DNA of 64,000 bases from Diphasiastrum complanatum (lineage: Eukaryota > Streptophyta > Lycopodiopsida > Lycopodiales > Lycopodiaceae), in contig CM055102.1 of assembly GCA_029204225.1 (NCBI GenBank), positions 23,219,390 to 23,283,389 of the forward strand, in the 5' to 3' direction. This document shows, piece after piece, positions 34,121 through 46,547 of this stretch. Position 1 is the stretch's first letter; the number at the start of each line of letters is the position of its first letter. Made by a program: the position numbers and the translations under genes. A model generated the notes under the pieces. That model did not search any database. It was not told the DNA's origin and worked only from the letters and a program-made list of their open reading frames with translations.

Positions 34121-34655
34121 TGTCATGTGCCAAATCTAAGCAAATAGCAATTACAATGGAAGTAAAGCTAAGAGCAAGAAAAGTACAAAGCATTCAAGAT
34201 AGCATATCCATAGAAAGCTAGAAACAATGAGATCTCAATGGAATCATATTAGCAATGAAAGAAAGAGTACAATCAATGTAAATGAGCATGGATTCATGTA
34301 GATAGGGAACATGAGACCTAGCAATGGAAATCCCTATGGCTCACATTCACAAGGAAGCTAGAAGCTCTCACTTGCAAATGAGCCAAAAGATTCACAAAAT
34401 GATGTCTCTTGCCTATTTATAGACAATGCTCTTACTTAACTTAACTTAACTATCTTGAGAGATAGTTAGCCCTTGTTAAGTATTATTTAGACTACATTGG
34501 GCCCTTGTTGGCCTATTATCCTTAGTAATTACTTTGGAGGGCCTAAAGAGGGAACCACCTTGTTCTTAAGGCTAATAGCTCCTTTTGGGCCTACAAAGCC
34601 TACAATGGATATTCTAATGCATTGATAAGCACTAATGTAGTAGTAGTACATGACA
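34121..34655 (-). repeat. 3' LTR of the 34121-39700 element
   Basis: 535 bases. Its last 220 bases match 39481-39700 (TTAACTTAACTTAACTATC onward). Confidence 0.88.
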
Positions 34656-35576
34656 CTCCCCCTACTTAAACATTTTTGTCCTAAAAAATGAAGATGCTTG
34701 TCTGATCAGCTGGATCGCCTTGGTTAAGTAGTCAGGATTGATGAGGACGTGTCATCCACAAAATTATTGTCTCATTACAAATCCAAAGCTGTCGAATTGA
34801 ATCCATTTTGTTAGCTTCAGACTGTAATCCTTGTTCCCATGGAGGAAAATTGATGGTCGAAGAAGAGTTTGATGAAGTACCATATTGCTTGTTGGCAACC
34901 AATCTGTATGGAATGGACAGAGTGCATCACCACAATATCCTCTTTTGTCTGCTTCCTCGACAACATAACAAATTGAATGCTTATCCAATTCCCTTGGATT
35001 CTTGGTTTTGTGTTGCATCTGGCTCTTCTACTGTAGCTGGCAATCCATGTTGTTTAACCAACTTGATAAAGAACATTATAATTCTTCCATGAGCAATGGT
35101 AGTCATGAATTGTTGTTCAAATACAAATGCTCTATATGAAGTAGTCGGCATGAATATTGAAATTTGGTCGTATGGTGAAACGTAATTCTGGGCATACTGT
35201 TGACCGAAATATATTTTTTCAAATTTGGTCAATACCTCATCCATAGGTGGTTGTGAATATTTGACCTGATTGACCTCAAAAATGGACTCTTGTCTCGAAA
35301 TATAAAATTTGCAGTTGCCCATATAAATCGTTGAAGCATCAATCTCAAATAGTGAAAATACATTTCAAAGTTGAAGTAGGGATTTGACGTCTTGATTGTT
35401 CCAAATAACCATTGATGAACAATCATTGTTGACATTACTCAATTGAAGATTGATCACATTAGAGTCCACTGAGCAATGTAAACCTCTCCAAAGAAACTGA
35501 TATAGATTGATGGCATATTTTAAAATCAGCTTCCTATAGAGTGTTGGTTGACTGAGAGAATATTTCCAATCATTAT
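34656..35576 (-). other. Region between the acidic ORF and the LTR, no clear gene
   Basis: Contains several short minus-strand ORFs (34764-35018, 34981-35322, 35365-35595) without recognisable motifs. They may be a broken continuation of the acidic ORF. Confidence 0.4.
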
Positions 35577-36356
35577 TCACATCCATACATTCCAAACATG
35601 CACGTGAATTACATATTGGCTTTTGAATTCTAGAACAAAAGCCACTTGAAGCTTTTGACTAATGGATCCATGAGATGTTGAACAGAAATTCAAAGTATTG
35701 ATACAAGTAGAATTTCCCTGAATTAATGAAATCTCTTCATTTCTACCAGTATCCATGTTGAATACCTCATACTCCCTTAGATCATTGTCAAAAATAAAAT
35801 TATTCTCAAAAGCTCCCATATCAATTTGACATGGTTCGTAGATTGGATCCTTATAATAATCACTCAATTTCAAATCATGGAATATCGGTGTCATATAGTC
35901 CTCAATCTGAAAGTTTGGTGAATGCCTTGATTGACTTTCTTTGAGCATAGCAATATTCTCAATCTGATGATCCATAGTTGCTTGTTCATTGACCAAATTA
36001 AGGCATTGATGTAGGTCAAGTTCCGGACTTTGATGGTCGAAGTGAAACTCAAAAGGATGTTCAATTATCTTCACATCTTGATCTGAATCTTGACTTTCAT
36101 CTGAAATCTGATTTTCACCATCTGTTGTTGTAACTTGATCAAAATCTTGAATTGGACTTTTGTTGCCTACAACTGTATCTGGATCTGAGACTTGACTTTT
36201 GTTGTTGCTTTGCTCATCTGACTCACTGTCCTCGCTTTGCTCATCCGCTTCAAGCTCATCAGACTCATTGATGGAATCATCTTCATCTTCAGAAGTTTCT
36301 TCCCTTTCATTCACATGCAGTTGTCGATCCACTGATGCTTTAGTGTATACACTCAC
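35577..36356 (-). CDS. Acidic protein of unknown function, 259 aa
   Basis: Follows the gag ORF on the minus strand after 9 bases, in the place where a pol would be expected. The first 100 residues are extremely rich in Asp, Glu and Ser (ETSEDEDDSINESDELEADE). The remainder is also acidic, with LDLHQCLNLVNEQ. No protease or polymerase motif is present. It could be a C-terminal gag extension separated by a stop, or a protein specific to this non-autonomous family. I do not recognise it. Confidence 0.55.
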   Translation of the reverse strand: MSVYTKASVDRQLHVNEREETSEDEDDSINESDELEADEQSEDSESDEQSNNKSQVSDPDTVVGNKSPIQDFDQVTTTDGENQISDESQDSDQDVKIIEHPFEFHFDHQSPELDLHQCLNLVNEQATMDHQIENIAMLKESQSRHSPNFQIEDYMTPIFHDLKLSDYYKDPIYEPCQIDMGAFENNFIFDNDLREYEVFNMDTGRNEEISLIQGNSTCINTLNFCSTSHGSISQKLQVAFVLEFKSQYVIHVHVWNVWM

Positions 36357-36365
36357 TTTCTGAAT

Positions 36366-37163
36366 TCACATCTTCATTTTCTCAAACCATCTGGATTGTT
36401 CTTCTTTCCTTTCAGCTTCCAACTTAAACCTTTGTTCTTGTTGCTCATACTTTAAAACATATTCCATAGTTGACCTTAATCGGAACCCAGGCTGGAGAGA
36501 AGTAGTTGTTAAATAGTTTTCCGCAATGCTCTGATATTGAGGTTGTAAGCCATATATATAACATTGTACAAGATGTACTTCTCCATAATCGAATATTGGG
36601 ACCATTTGTTGGAATTCTCTATTGTACTCGACAACTATAGTTGTCTGGTTTAAAGAACACCATTGGATGAAGTCAGATCGATTGAAGATCTGTCTACAAA
36701 CTCTCTTGAAAGTTAACCAGTTCTCAAGAAGGAAGTCGTGAATGATGTTCCACCATGACTGAACACGTCCTTGGAAACCCGATGAGGCAAAGAAAACCAT
36801 ACTACTGTCATCAATACCTCCACTATAGTAGAAGTTATAATCCAAATCTTCTAGCCAATTGTCTACATTAATGGAGTGAATGCTTCCATCAAAGGTAGGA
36901 CTAACATATTCAAACAGTCGTTGGTTGTAATAATAAGGTTTCTGTTGAGCGGTGACTTTCCACCGTTCATTGATATGGTTTGTAGATAAGTGCTCCAGAG
37001 CAAGTGCACGATCCATCATATTGTGCAACTCCATAAAACTAGCGGCATAATTGGATTTGGAAAGAGTTGGTTGAAGCACATCCTTTATAGACGTTTGAAG
37101 AAAACTCACATAGTAGTTCAAACATTTTCTATACTCAAATTTTGTCTTCTGAACCAATGCCAA
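36366..37163 (-). CDS. Gypsy-type retrotransposon gag, 265 aa
   Basis: Core pattern of Retrotrans_gag proteins: FDGSIHSINVDNWLEDLDYNF, then VFFASSGFQGRVQSWW, LTFKRVCRQIF, EYNREFQQM and VQCYIYGLQPQ. Such gag proteins assemble the particle around element RNA. There is no zinc knuckle; the C-terminus is a charged Gln/Glu/Lys helix (KYEQQEQRFKLEAERKEEQ). It is the best-preserved ORF of the element and may let it package its own RNA while borrowing pol. A second copy of the FDR/FDG...W...FQG pattern lies just upstream. Confidence 0.75.
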   Translation of the reverse strand: MALVQKTKFEYRKCLNYYVSFLQTSIKDVLQPTLSKSNYAASFMELHNMMDRALALEHLSTNHINERWKVTAQQKPYYYNQRLFEYVSPTFDGSIHSINVDNWLEDLDYNFYYSGGIDDSSMVFFASSGFQGRVQSWWNIIHDFLLENWLTFKRVCRQIFNRSDFIQWCSLNQTTIVVEYNREFQQMVPIFDYGEVHLVQCYIYGLQPQYQSIAENYLTTTSLQPGFRLRSTMEYVLKYEQQEQRFKLEAERKEEQSRWFEKMKM

Positions 37164-37301
37164 GAATTGATGATTAAATTATTGTACAGAACCAGTTTGT
37201 TTGAGAGATTTGAATGATTTGTCATAAAACCTGGTAATACTATCGATGAAAGCAATTTTGAATTGACTCCAAAGCTTTGTGCTCAAATGTGCTTGGGTAT
37301 T

Positions 37302-37526
37302 TCACCATGCTCGAACTTGTCCTTGGAAGCACAATGAAGCAAAATAAATTTTATGCTCTTCATAATAGTGGCGATGACAGAAATAACCTTCCAATTTAGT
37401 CAACCAATCATTAATGTTGATTGAACTTGGTTGTCTGTCAAATGCTAGGCTGTAACATACGATTTCAGATTGTATTTCATCAATAGATGGAAGATGAATG
37501 TTCTGACTATAACGGTAATCCATCAT
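37302..37526 (-). pseudogene. Second gag-like segment, truncated by a stop
   Basis: FDRQPSSININDWLTKLEGYF...YFASLCFQGQVRAW repeats the start of the neighbouring gag core, then meets TGA. It lies upstream on the same strand and looks like a diverged duplication. Confidence 0.6.
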
Positions 37527-38037
37527 TAATGACTAGTGAAGAATTGTGGACTATGAATTCACCGTCTGAAATTTATTCAGAATGGTATTTTACAAGCTGG
37601 TAAAATTGCTCTTCTCCACCCACTTAAAAATTCTGAGTCCTCAAAGAATAAAGTGGTTGTGAATGAAAAATATAACAAATCAAAATGAAATAGCAGTTGT
37701 GTTCAGTTTGTGGCCACGAGCAACTTTGCTTTTTACAACGATCTAAAACAGAGATGATATGAAGATTTGAAAATTTTGCGTAATTCAGCAGTGTCAGTCT
37801 CGTCATTCTGATCACTTTTCGTTTTTACTTCACTGGAATTGGAGTTCAAACAAGAAAGTTATGGAAGTTCAAAGAATATAAGTAAGCTTGAATTTAGCAA
37901 CTTAAAAAAAAGGGGTTAAGAAAATTAAAAAAAATTGAATTCTATAAATTCTTGGAATCCATGAAACATTGTTGTGCTCGTAGACGAAATATAAAAAAAC
38001 CGTCAAAAATCCGAAAATTGTTGGCAAATTTTTTCTC

Positions 38038-38157
38038 TTCTGGCGTAACCGATGGAGAGAGAGAGAGTTACGACATCGGCTACGTGACCGACGGAGAGAG
38101 AACGAATGCAATCGGCTACGTGACCGACGGAGAGAGATGAGCTCTCGACCGAAGAGA
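38038..38157. repeat. Short tandem repeats with GGCTACGTGACCGACGGAGAGAG
   Basis: Three adjacent degenerate copies of about 36 bases, each ending in GAGAGAG, at about 38043-38073, 38074-38105 and 38106-38140. GC-rich compared with the surroundings. Confidence 0.7.
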
Positions 38158-38455
38158 GAGAGGTATAGACAAGTTTCACTGTTGGGCGTTAGTAACAAGA
38201 AGAGACAAGGCTCGCCTCTCGCTCGTTTGCTTGGTCGCTCGCTTGCTTGGTTGCTGCTGGTTGACGTTCCACCGATCAATTCACCCGATTGGTTGACATT
38301 TCAAGTGGCTGACGAAAATTGTTTACAAATGAGGACATGCAGAAGCAACTCACTGGAAAATATGATACATCGTGAGACCAATATCTATTTTTGGACTGCT
38401 TCACTGAACCAAATGAGAAATTGGTGGTAATTGCTCGTGGAGAGAGAGAAACTCA

Positions 38456-38917
<462 letters not shown>

Positions 38918-39059
38918 CTATGGTTTACAGAGATACTATATCTCATGATAAATTGAATCCAATTCTGTGCTTGAGACTCTACTGTTGGTGATCTTCGGCA
39001 ATAGAGTTGTGCTTGGTGTTGCTTAAAGGAACGGCATTTAAGGCAATGATGCTCCCCGC

Positions 39060-39161
39060 AGCAGCTGCCATGATGCCAGGTTACCAAATGCCAAAGCAAA
39101 TCTGGATCGTAGCAGCTGCCATGATGCCAGGTTACCAAATGCCAAAGCAAATCTGGATCGT
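39060..39161. repeat. Perfect tandem duplication of 51 bases
   Basis: Two adjacent copies of the unit starting AGCAGCTGCCATGATGCCAG (39060-39110 and 39111-39161), identical by eye apart from the last bases. Inside the captured host-like segment. Confidence 0.88.
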
Positions 39162-39480
39162 AGCAGCAGGCCGCACAAGGCTTCCTCGATCATTCCTTGA
39201 TCAGTTTTTTTGGCTTCCTGTTTTGTTTCGTAACCAGAATAGTCGAGAGAGATGAGAAGAGAGAGAAAAGGTAACCTAGGGTACACGGAGGGGTGATTTA
39301 GGGTTAGGCTAGATTTAGTCGCGTAGAGGTTAGGGTAAGGTCAGATTATGGTTTGGTTTGCTTTGGTTTTTTTTTTTAAAACTTCAAAATGAAAAATGTG
39401 AAAAAAATTTACAACAAAAACTAAACTTCAAATCTGAAAATTTGAAGTGATTCTCTCACTTGGAAAAGATTCAAAAAAAA

Positions 39481-39700
39481 TTAACTTAACTTAACTATCT
39501 TGAGAGATAGTTAGCCCTTGTTAAGTATTATTTAAACTACATTGGGCCTTTGTTGGCCTATTATCCTTAGTAATTACTTTGGAGGGCTTAAAGAGGGAAT
39601 CACGTTGTTCTTAAGGCTAATAGCTTTTTTTGGGCCTACAAAGCCTACAATGGATATTTTGATGCATTGATAAGCACTAATGTACTAGTAGTACATGACA
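39481..39700 (-). repeat. Shortened 5' LTR of the 34121-39700 element
   Basis: Matches the last 220 bases of 34121-34655. The rest, including the end next to the expected priming site, is missing or replaced. Confidence 0.85.
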
Positions 39701-39705
39701 TGGTT

Positions 39706-41471
39706 TCGTTGTGGAGTTCTCTACTAATGTATGCAACATCAAGAAGAATGGGAAGATCATAGCAAGAGGAAGAAGGTTTGGGAGGTTGTTTAAGCTTGAT
39801 GCTTTTGTTAATCCTAACCAATTTGTGATAATAGCCAAGGAGGACAAGATGACCACAAATGATTTGTGGCACAAGAGGCTTGGTCACATCAACACCAAGT
39901 CTATGGACGTCATGTGCAAGGAGGAGGTTGCTCTCGGCCTTCCAATATCCATGGAAAAAGAGGAAAAGGTTTGTGAAGCATGTGCTTTGGCTAAAGCACA
40001 TAGGTTGCCTTTTTCTAACACTATCACTAAGACCACTCACCCTCTTAAGTTGATTCATTTGGATGTACATTTTGCTAGCATAAAGAGCAATGGTAGAGCC
40101 ACAATGTTTGTAATATTGAATGATGAATCCTCTAAAAATCATTTTGGCAAAGATATGGTTGAGATCAAGGAGGAGCTTGATCAAGAGGAGGAGCAAAATC
40201 CGAGAGCTTCAACTATTCTAAGGAGAGCCACAAGAGCAAAGATGATATCAATGCTCATTTTTGTGGACAAGGAAAGGAAAGTTGAAAAGGGGGGTACATT
40301 TTGTACTTCATTTGCTGAGTTTTGTAATGAAGTCCCTTTGAATTCTAAAATATGGAATGAAAGGTGTTTGTCATATGTACTTACTCTTGAGTATGCTAAA
40401 AGTAAGCATGACATTTTCATTCATAAGTTGAAAGAATGTGACTTCATTTTCAAAGAGGCATATTGTGAACCATGTATGAGAATAAGTGAATCATCCTTGA
40501 AGGACACTTATATCCATACAAGAGTATTTGGCCTCATTAGTTTCAAGTTCAACAAGTATGTAATGCAAATTGCTAGTGGTAAGCAATTGTTGATTAGTCA
40601 ATTGTGGACTAGTAAATTTGGTATAAATAATCTTGGTGATTGTTTTGTTGACTTGAAAGATCATATTGAGAAGGAGAACATTCAGGTTTGGAGACTTGAA
40701 AACAAAGTTCTTGAGAGTCTTGAAGAAGATCATGGTTTGGATCCATGTTTTCATCATCAACACCAAGAGGGAGTGAGCGTGATGAAGAAAAAAGACATCA
40801 AGGAGGAACCCGATAAGGAGCACTTGTCTCAAGGAAAAAGAGACCTGAATCTACATCAATATGAAGGTTTGGGTAAAGAGAAAGGAGCAGCAAGGAAGTT
40901 TATCCATATCTCCCTTTACTCATCTTATTTTGTGTTTGATGTCTTGTATTTGACAAAGTCCTTTGATGATGCTAGTATGAACATTGTTTCTCATCCTATA
41001 TCTTATGATGATGAAATAGTGATCATTACTACTTTGATTGGAGTTTCAAATATGTATTCAAAGGCCTCATCTTGTGATCCATTCACTCTTGAATTTCCAA
41101 GGAAAGAATACCTTCATTGGAAGGATGCCAAGTTGGAGTTCATTGTTTTGGTGGATAAAGTCAAGATGGTGATATCTCAAACTTTGATTGTATGTGCTTC
41201 ATACAAAAGTTGGATCTTATGGAAAGCTTCTGTTTTTCATGTTTATTTTGAAGAGGAGACTCACATTTTGCAGCCCAAGGTAATCATTCAACAACCTACC
41301 AAAGACAAAGCTTGGATCTTGAAGACAACCTTTATGGAGCTCTCACTACATTTGGGAACTTGGAGCTCAAATCATATTCTTATCATGATGAGTGATCATA
41401 GTCACTCAACAAAGCAAGAACCTGGAAGTTATATTGTTTTTTTCCATGTATTGATTATTGATCCAGGATAG
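39706..41471 (+). CDS. Copia pre-integrase fused in frame to linker and X module
   Basis: Continues the ORF interrupted at 34120. Order: end of the protease spacer (VVEFSTNVCNIKKNG), the integrase zinc region DLWHKRLGHINTKSM...CEAC, and the start of the integrase core (HLDVHFASIKSNGRATMFVI). An internal deletion then brings in the linker before RT (acidic EELDQEEEQN, then RRATRAKMIS). From about 40234 the X module follows without a break, to TAG after IDPG. X is almost the same as at 17430-18437 but carries about 65 more residues at the end. The integrase D,D,E core, RT and RNase H are absent. The frame is open for 586 codons from the first ATG at 39711, which suggests it was kept or is recent. 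Confidence 0.7.
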
Positions 41472-41499
41472 TCTCATCAAGCTAAATTGTGAGAAGGAG

Positions 41500-42197
41500 T
41501 GTTAAAATTTCACAATTCTAGCTTGACCAATTTCGGTTATATGGCTTGTAAATTGTATTATGGTCATGTTGTGACTTGTCACACGTGCCAAATAGCATAG
41601 AATACTCTTTGTAAGTCTCATTACTAACCTAGCATAGGAGTGGCACCTTTGGAGTGAGTCTAAATAGTGCTTTGATAAGCTAGAGAGAAAATAGGAGCTA
41701 AAAATAGCATGTTTTTCATTGTTTTGGGATCTTGAGATCTTGACCCGAAGAAGGGTGGATCCAATGACCTATTAGGTTAGATGTTAGGGTTAGGGTATGA
41801 TAAGTTCATAGGTGCCCTAATATGCTCAGATCCGAGCTTGAAATGTATAAATGCATGATGGGATCTCCATCAAATTATCAAGAAAAATCTAGTTTTTTCA
41901 CTTCTATCATCATTGTCTTTTGGTGGCAAGTTTTAGCTATTTGATGTGAGTGTTTTTATGCATTAATTGCTTGGATTGGAAGGTTTTGAACTTGTTTAAA
42001 GGTCTGATAAGCTTGCTGTACTTTACTTTGGTTCATTTGATCAAATCTATGTGCCTAATGTGGAGTTAAATGCCAAATTTGCTAGTTTTGGTAGCTAGTC
42101 TTGATTCTAGCTCATAATTTGGATCTAGATCTTTTATTTGTGCATCCTCCATCACTTTTAGGATTGATTGGGATTGAATTTTCTATAAATTTTGTCA
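41500..42197 (+). repeat. LTR (B type) at the 3' end of the B element
   Basis: About 698 bases from TGTTAAAATTTCAC, preceded by the purine tract GAGAAGGAG. It matches 16503-17202 in inverse orientation. The right end is set by where the two copies diverge. No matching left LTR is seen upstream of the gag. Confidence 0.75.
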
Positions 42198-42477
42198 CCA
42201 ATTTCTTCCTAAATTGCTTAGGAACATGAACAAAGCATATACAACCAAAGATTTTCATATGACTAACACTATGTTTGTGTCCATGCCACACTTGATAAGG
42301 AGCTTCGCTATTCACTACTTTTGTAGTGGATCTATTTTGTGAATAACGTGTTGTGAAAATGGATTCTTCCCAAAATTTCAAAGGTAAATTGGATTGATGT
42401 AGCATAGATCTGGCTGAATTTGTTGAAATTGTCACTTCCAACTTGATGAATTGATCAATCATGAGATCTATGTTCAT
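42198..42477 (-). pseudogene. Copia integrase C-terminal fragment
   Basis: Minus strand: ARSMLHQSNLPLKFWEESIF, then YQVWHGHKHSVSHMKIFGCICFVHVP. This is the end of a Copia integrase of another family, truncated on both sides by LTR sequences. The last residues of its ORF run into the B-type LTR. Confidence 0.8.
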
Positions 42478-42544
42478 GATAGGATCTCACACGTCTGGAG
42501 CATGTTCCCATGTGTGAAAGGATGTACATAAATTACTTGTAAAT
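42478..42544. repeat. LTR-like scrap
   Basis: CACACGTCTGGAGCATGTTCCC resembles 6351-6376 in the LTR of the 6290-10392 element. Too short to place further. Confidence 0.4.
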
Positions 42545-43232
42545 TGTGAAAAGTACAGTAATAAGGACCATAAATGGATCTTTGAATGATCCACAAGGTT
42601 GATTGTGTGCTTGTTAAACAATCTATCAGAAACTAGTCATCAGAAAACAAGATCTAGTTTAACAGCTTGATAGAAAACAAGTAGAGACAATTAGAGCATT
42701 GATCAAAAACTATAATCCAACTCCACACATGTGGAAATGAGGCTGTAGTATGGCCTATAGACAGTGTTTAGAATGTGCCAAATCTGGTTTTCATTGGAAT
42801 CAAAAGTAATAACCATACAATGAGAGGAAACTCGAGTTTCTCCTTGAGGCTCCAAAAAGTTTCTATCTTCTCACTATGGAGAATGAGAATACATAGTAAA
42901 ACACACTTCCTTTGCTAAGTTAGGTGAAAATCCATCGTAATAAGAAAGTAGACTCCACTTTCTTGCCCTAATGTGAAAACCCTAGCCTAGATCCAAGAGT
43001 CATGCTTGGTAGGTGCATGGTAGGTACAAATCTCATCATAAATCATGGTCTAGTTCCTACAAAGTAGGAATCACTATCAAATGGACACAACCACTCCTCT
43101 TGACTTGTGGTAACCTACTTTAGGTGTGAATGTACAAGTGGCACTTTGGCTATTCAAGTAACCAACAAATAATATTGACAAAATGTACAATATTCTACAT
43201 GGCTAGATTTGTTAATGTAGCAATTTTTCACA
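42545..43232 (-). repeat. 3' LTR (A type)
   Basis: 688 bases matching 26580-27264, followed by CTCCTCCTC, the complement of a purine tract. Confidence 0.92.
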
Positions 43233-43994
43233 CTCCTCCTCAAATCTAGCCTTGGAAATCACAATTCTTTTATCAATAACTCCAACTGAAGATCTAAGCT
43301 TGACAAATGAATCTTTAGGTAAAGATTTAGTAAACAAATCATCCAAGCAACTTGATGATGGCACATGTTGGAGTTTAATCTCTTTGGCTTGCACTTTCTC
43401 CCTCACGAAATGATGAGCAATTTTGATGTGTTTGCTCCTTGCATGGAATGTAGGATTAGTTGCAAGTGATTGGGCTGATTGGTTGTCACAATAGATGATA
43501 GGAATCTCCTTCTCCATGACATGAAGCTCCACCAATAGCCTTTTGAGCCACAAGACCTCCTTGCATATTGATGTCAAGTCCTTGTATTCGGATTCTGTGG
43601 AAGATAGGGAGATGGTATCTTGCTTTTTGGAATGGTATCTTATGTACAATGATGGATCATAGGCACTCATTACAAAATTGATGAAAATAAGAAAAGAGTT
43701 TAGTCTAGAGTACCATGCTCTAGGTGCTTGCTTGAGCCCATAAAGGCTCTTCTTCAAAATACACACCTTTTCTTCATGCTTTGCTTTGATGAAGCCTGTT
43801 GGCTCATCTAACATTGAAGTAAGAAAGGTGTAAGATGTGAAAGATGATGATCCTTCCCTTTGATCACCTTGACCATCATAGATGAGCCTTAATGGCTCGG
43901 ATCTTGCCCTTGTAGATCTTCTTGGAGTTCTTGGAGTTCTTGCATCTTGTGGTGGATCCTCAAGTTCTTCTTCACTTGGAAGCTCCTCCTCCAT
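43212..43994 (-). pseudogene. Copia linker, RT scraps and RNase H
   Basis: Reads the linker (PRRSTRARSEPLRL), then jumps to GFIKAKHEEKVCILKKSLYGLKQAPRAW. At SLYIR it jumps to SKKQDTISLSSTESEYKDL and the RNase H end (HARSKHIKIAHHFVREK). The N-terminal RT and the YxDD region are both deleted, yet the frame stays open across both joins. The YVDD stretch survives in the sister copy at 18444-18899. Confidence 0.85.
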
Positions 43995-44344
43995 CCTAGA
44001 TCCTTGGCATCAAGATGATTAGTAGCATTATGATCCAAATCACAAGCATGTCTTTCATAAAAAATAACATCCCTACTCAATATCACCTTGCTAGTGATGG
44101 GATTGAAGACTCTATAACCTTTTCTATTCTCACCATATCCCACAAAGATGCCTTTGATGGATGTTGCGTCATCCTTCCTTCTCTTATCCAAGGATTGGTG
44201 TACATAGCAAGTGGGTCCAAAAACTTTGAGATCCTTGAGATTGGGCTTCTCTCCAAATAGAGCTTCAAATGGTGTGATTCCACCAATGGCTTGGTTTGGC
44301 AATATATTGCAAAAATAGTTAGCACAAGTTATTGCTTCACCCAA
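43889..44344 (-). pseudogene. Copia integrase C-terminal part
   Basis: EAITCANYFCNILPNQAIGG and FEALFGEKPNLKDLKVFG, then GIFVGYGENRKGYRVFNP, the end of integrase. It is separated from the core by a one-base deletion near 44334 (FWVKQ stop in place of FWGEAI). Confidence 0.85.
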
Positions 44345-45879
44345 AATGGTTTGGATAGAGAAGCATTTAGCCTTAAGGCCTTAGCACACTCACAAAGAGA
44401 TCTATTTCTTCTCTCACTCACTCCATTTTGTTGAGGGGTGTATGGACATGACCACTCCCTCTTTATGCCATTAGAACTACAAAAGTCAATCAACTTATTG
44501 GAGATATATTCACCTCCATTATCACTCCTTAATACCTTAATCTTGGTACTAAGTTGATTTTCTACCAAAGTCTTGAACTTTACAAAAGAATCAAAAACCA
44601 TTGATTTGCTAGACAAGAGGTACATCCAGCAAAATCTAGAATAGTCATCAATGAAGATTACATAGTACTTGGCACCACCATTAGACTCATGTGAAATACT
44701 ATGAACATCCAAATGGATGAGTTCAAGAGGAGAGTTTGATCTTGATGTAGATCTTGAGAAGGGTAGTTTGTGAGCCTTTGAGAGACTGCATGCTTCACAT
44801 CTCTTCCCACACTTTGACAAATGCTTGGGGAGTCCAATTGCAAGCTCCTTTGCTACCATAGATTCCGTGGCTTTGTAGTTGGGGTGGCCCAACCTTTTGT
44901 GCCACAGTTCCACCTTTGATAACTCCACCCTCTCCACTGCAACATTAGCATCAAGCTTAAACAATCTACCTTGTTTAAAGCCTTTAGCTATACATTCATC
45001 ACTTCTAAGGATGGAACAAACTCCATGCTTAAATTGTACATCTAGGCCATTATCCATTAACTGGCCAACACTAAGCAAATTCTTGGTTAACTTAGGAGCA
45101 TAAAGAACATTATGAAGATTCATCCTTTTGGATGATCCAACATACAAGGGAATTATCTTACATTTTTGACTACTTGCAGTATAGATTGATCTATGTAAAT
45201 CATTGTAAGAAAGTAAAGTGGAGAATATGTCCTTTTGATATGTCATGTGGGAACTAGCCCCACTATGAATCCAGCAAGAATCACAGGTGTTGCACTTGGA
45301 TGATGGTGGTTTTTTGGAAACCATCAAGGATGACTCTTCATCCTCCTCCTCCTCCTTATGTGCAATGTTGATTTGTTTGCTCTCTTGTGCCTTCTTGTTC
45401 TTGAGACATTCTGATGCAAAATGTCCTTTCTTTCCACAGAGAAAACATTTGTACTTGGATTTGTCTTTGATCTTGCCCTTTGAGCTTGAAGCCTCATCAT
45501 CCTGCTTGGTCTCCTTGAAGTGTTTCTTCTTGCCACTGGTCTTCTTCTTGCCTTTGAATGAGAAATTAGCTTTCTCATCACCATCCTTCAGAGAAATAGC
45601 ATCCATTCTTGCATTGGTATGCATCATCCTATACTCTTCAGCCACTAATACACTGTGTAGCTTTTCTATAGTGGGCAAAGTGTCTTGGATTGCAAAGCTT
45701 TGGACCAAATTTGTAAAGTCACTCCCTAGACCATTGAGGACAATTTGAACAAGCTCACTATCTTGAATCTTCTCTCCAATGGAAGCTAACTCCCTATTGA
45801 GAGACTTGATTCTTAGCACATAAACCTGTGCACTCTCATCACTTCTCTTCATGCTTTGCAGAATCTGATTCCTCAGCAT
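44329..45879 (-). pseudogene. Copia gag C-terminus, protease and integrase core
   Basis: Gag end, knuckle CFLCGKKGHFASEC, protease HSGASSHM, zinc region WHKRLGHPNYKAT, integrase core with LDVH, SDNGGEY and SERRNR. The protease Asp is His (45265-45267), as in the sister copy 19855-19857, so the change predates their spread. The frame from the N-terminal gag is broken near 45950. Confidence 0.9.
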
Positions 45880-45937
45880 GAGAACCCTTGAAGTGTTGCT
45901 AGACTCATAGATTGATTTTAGAGATTCCCAAGCCTCT

Positions 45938-46195
45938 TTAGCACTGGTACAAGGCTGTTACTTTAGTCAATAAATCATTGCTTACATTCATCTTCACACA
46001 GTGAAGTGCAAGCCTAAATCTTCTTTTGTATATAGCTAACTCATGTGCTCCCAGAGGTTCATCTTCCTCATCAATCATAAACTCATAGAGATCCTGGAGC
46101 ACCATGAGTGACTCCATCCTCACTTTCCAAATAGCATAATTGATAGAATTTAGCCTCTCACTAGCTTCTAGAAGATATGCTCCAACAGAGCCCAT
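45938..46195 (-). pseudogene. Copia gag N-terminus, frameshifted
   Basis: MGSVGAYLLEASERL to VSNDLLTK, then a frameshift within about 45945-45965 (TALYQC stop, where the sister copy has SSCTSAKEAW). Confidence 0.9.
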
Positions 46196-46547
46196 CTTAC
46201 TAGTAAGATTCTACACACAAGATATAGATTTGTTTGAAACTGAAACTCACAAAGGTTTCTAACTTGCAGTGTTTCACTCAAATGTTGACTTCTAATCCAA
46301 TAGATGGACTTGTAATCACAGTTCTATCACTCTCTCACAAAGCTGAAATGAAGATAAGATGAAGTGAAAATTACTCTCAAGCAAATCTTGCCAATCCTGG
46401 CTATTTTTGGACAAAAACTGACTCTATCTCTCTCATTCACTTTGATGTACTTTCAAATCCTGGTTTGCACTTTAAGAAGGTCTGAAATAAGCCTAGAATA
46501 ATTAGTTTTCATAAAACAAATTCAAAACTAATCAATGGCAAGTGATC

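Larger units (their letters stand above)
42545..46547 (-). mobile_element. Copia element, A family, truncated and multiply deleted
   Basis: 3' LTR 42545-43232, then RNase H, deleted RT, linker, integrase, protease, gag and leader up to 46547, where the sequence changes abruptly to another element. The 5' LTR and priming site are lost. It is a sister of the 5' part of the chimeric element (gag, protease and leader almost alike). Confidence 0.88.

Noticed and set aside
39290-39350. Telomere-like TTTAGGGTTAGG words
   Set aside because: Only one or two units, not a TTTAGGG array.
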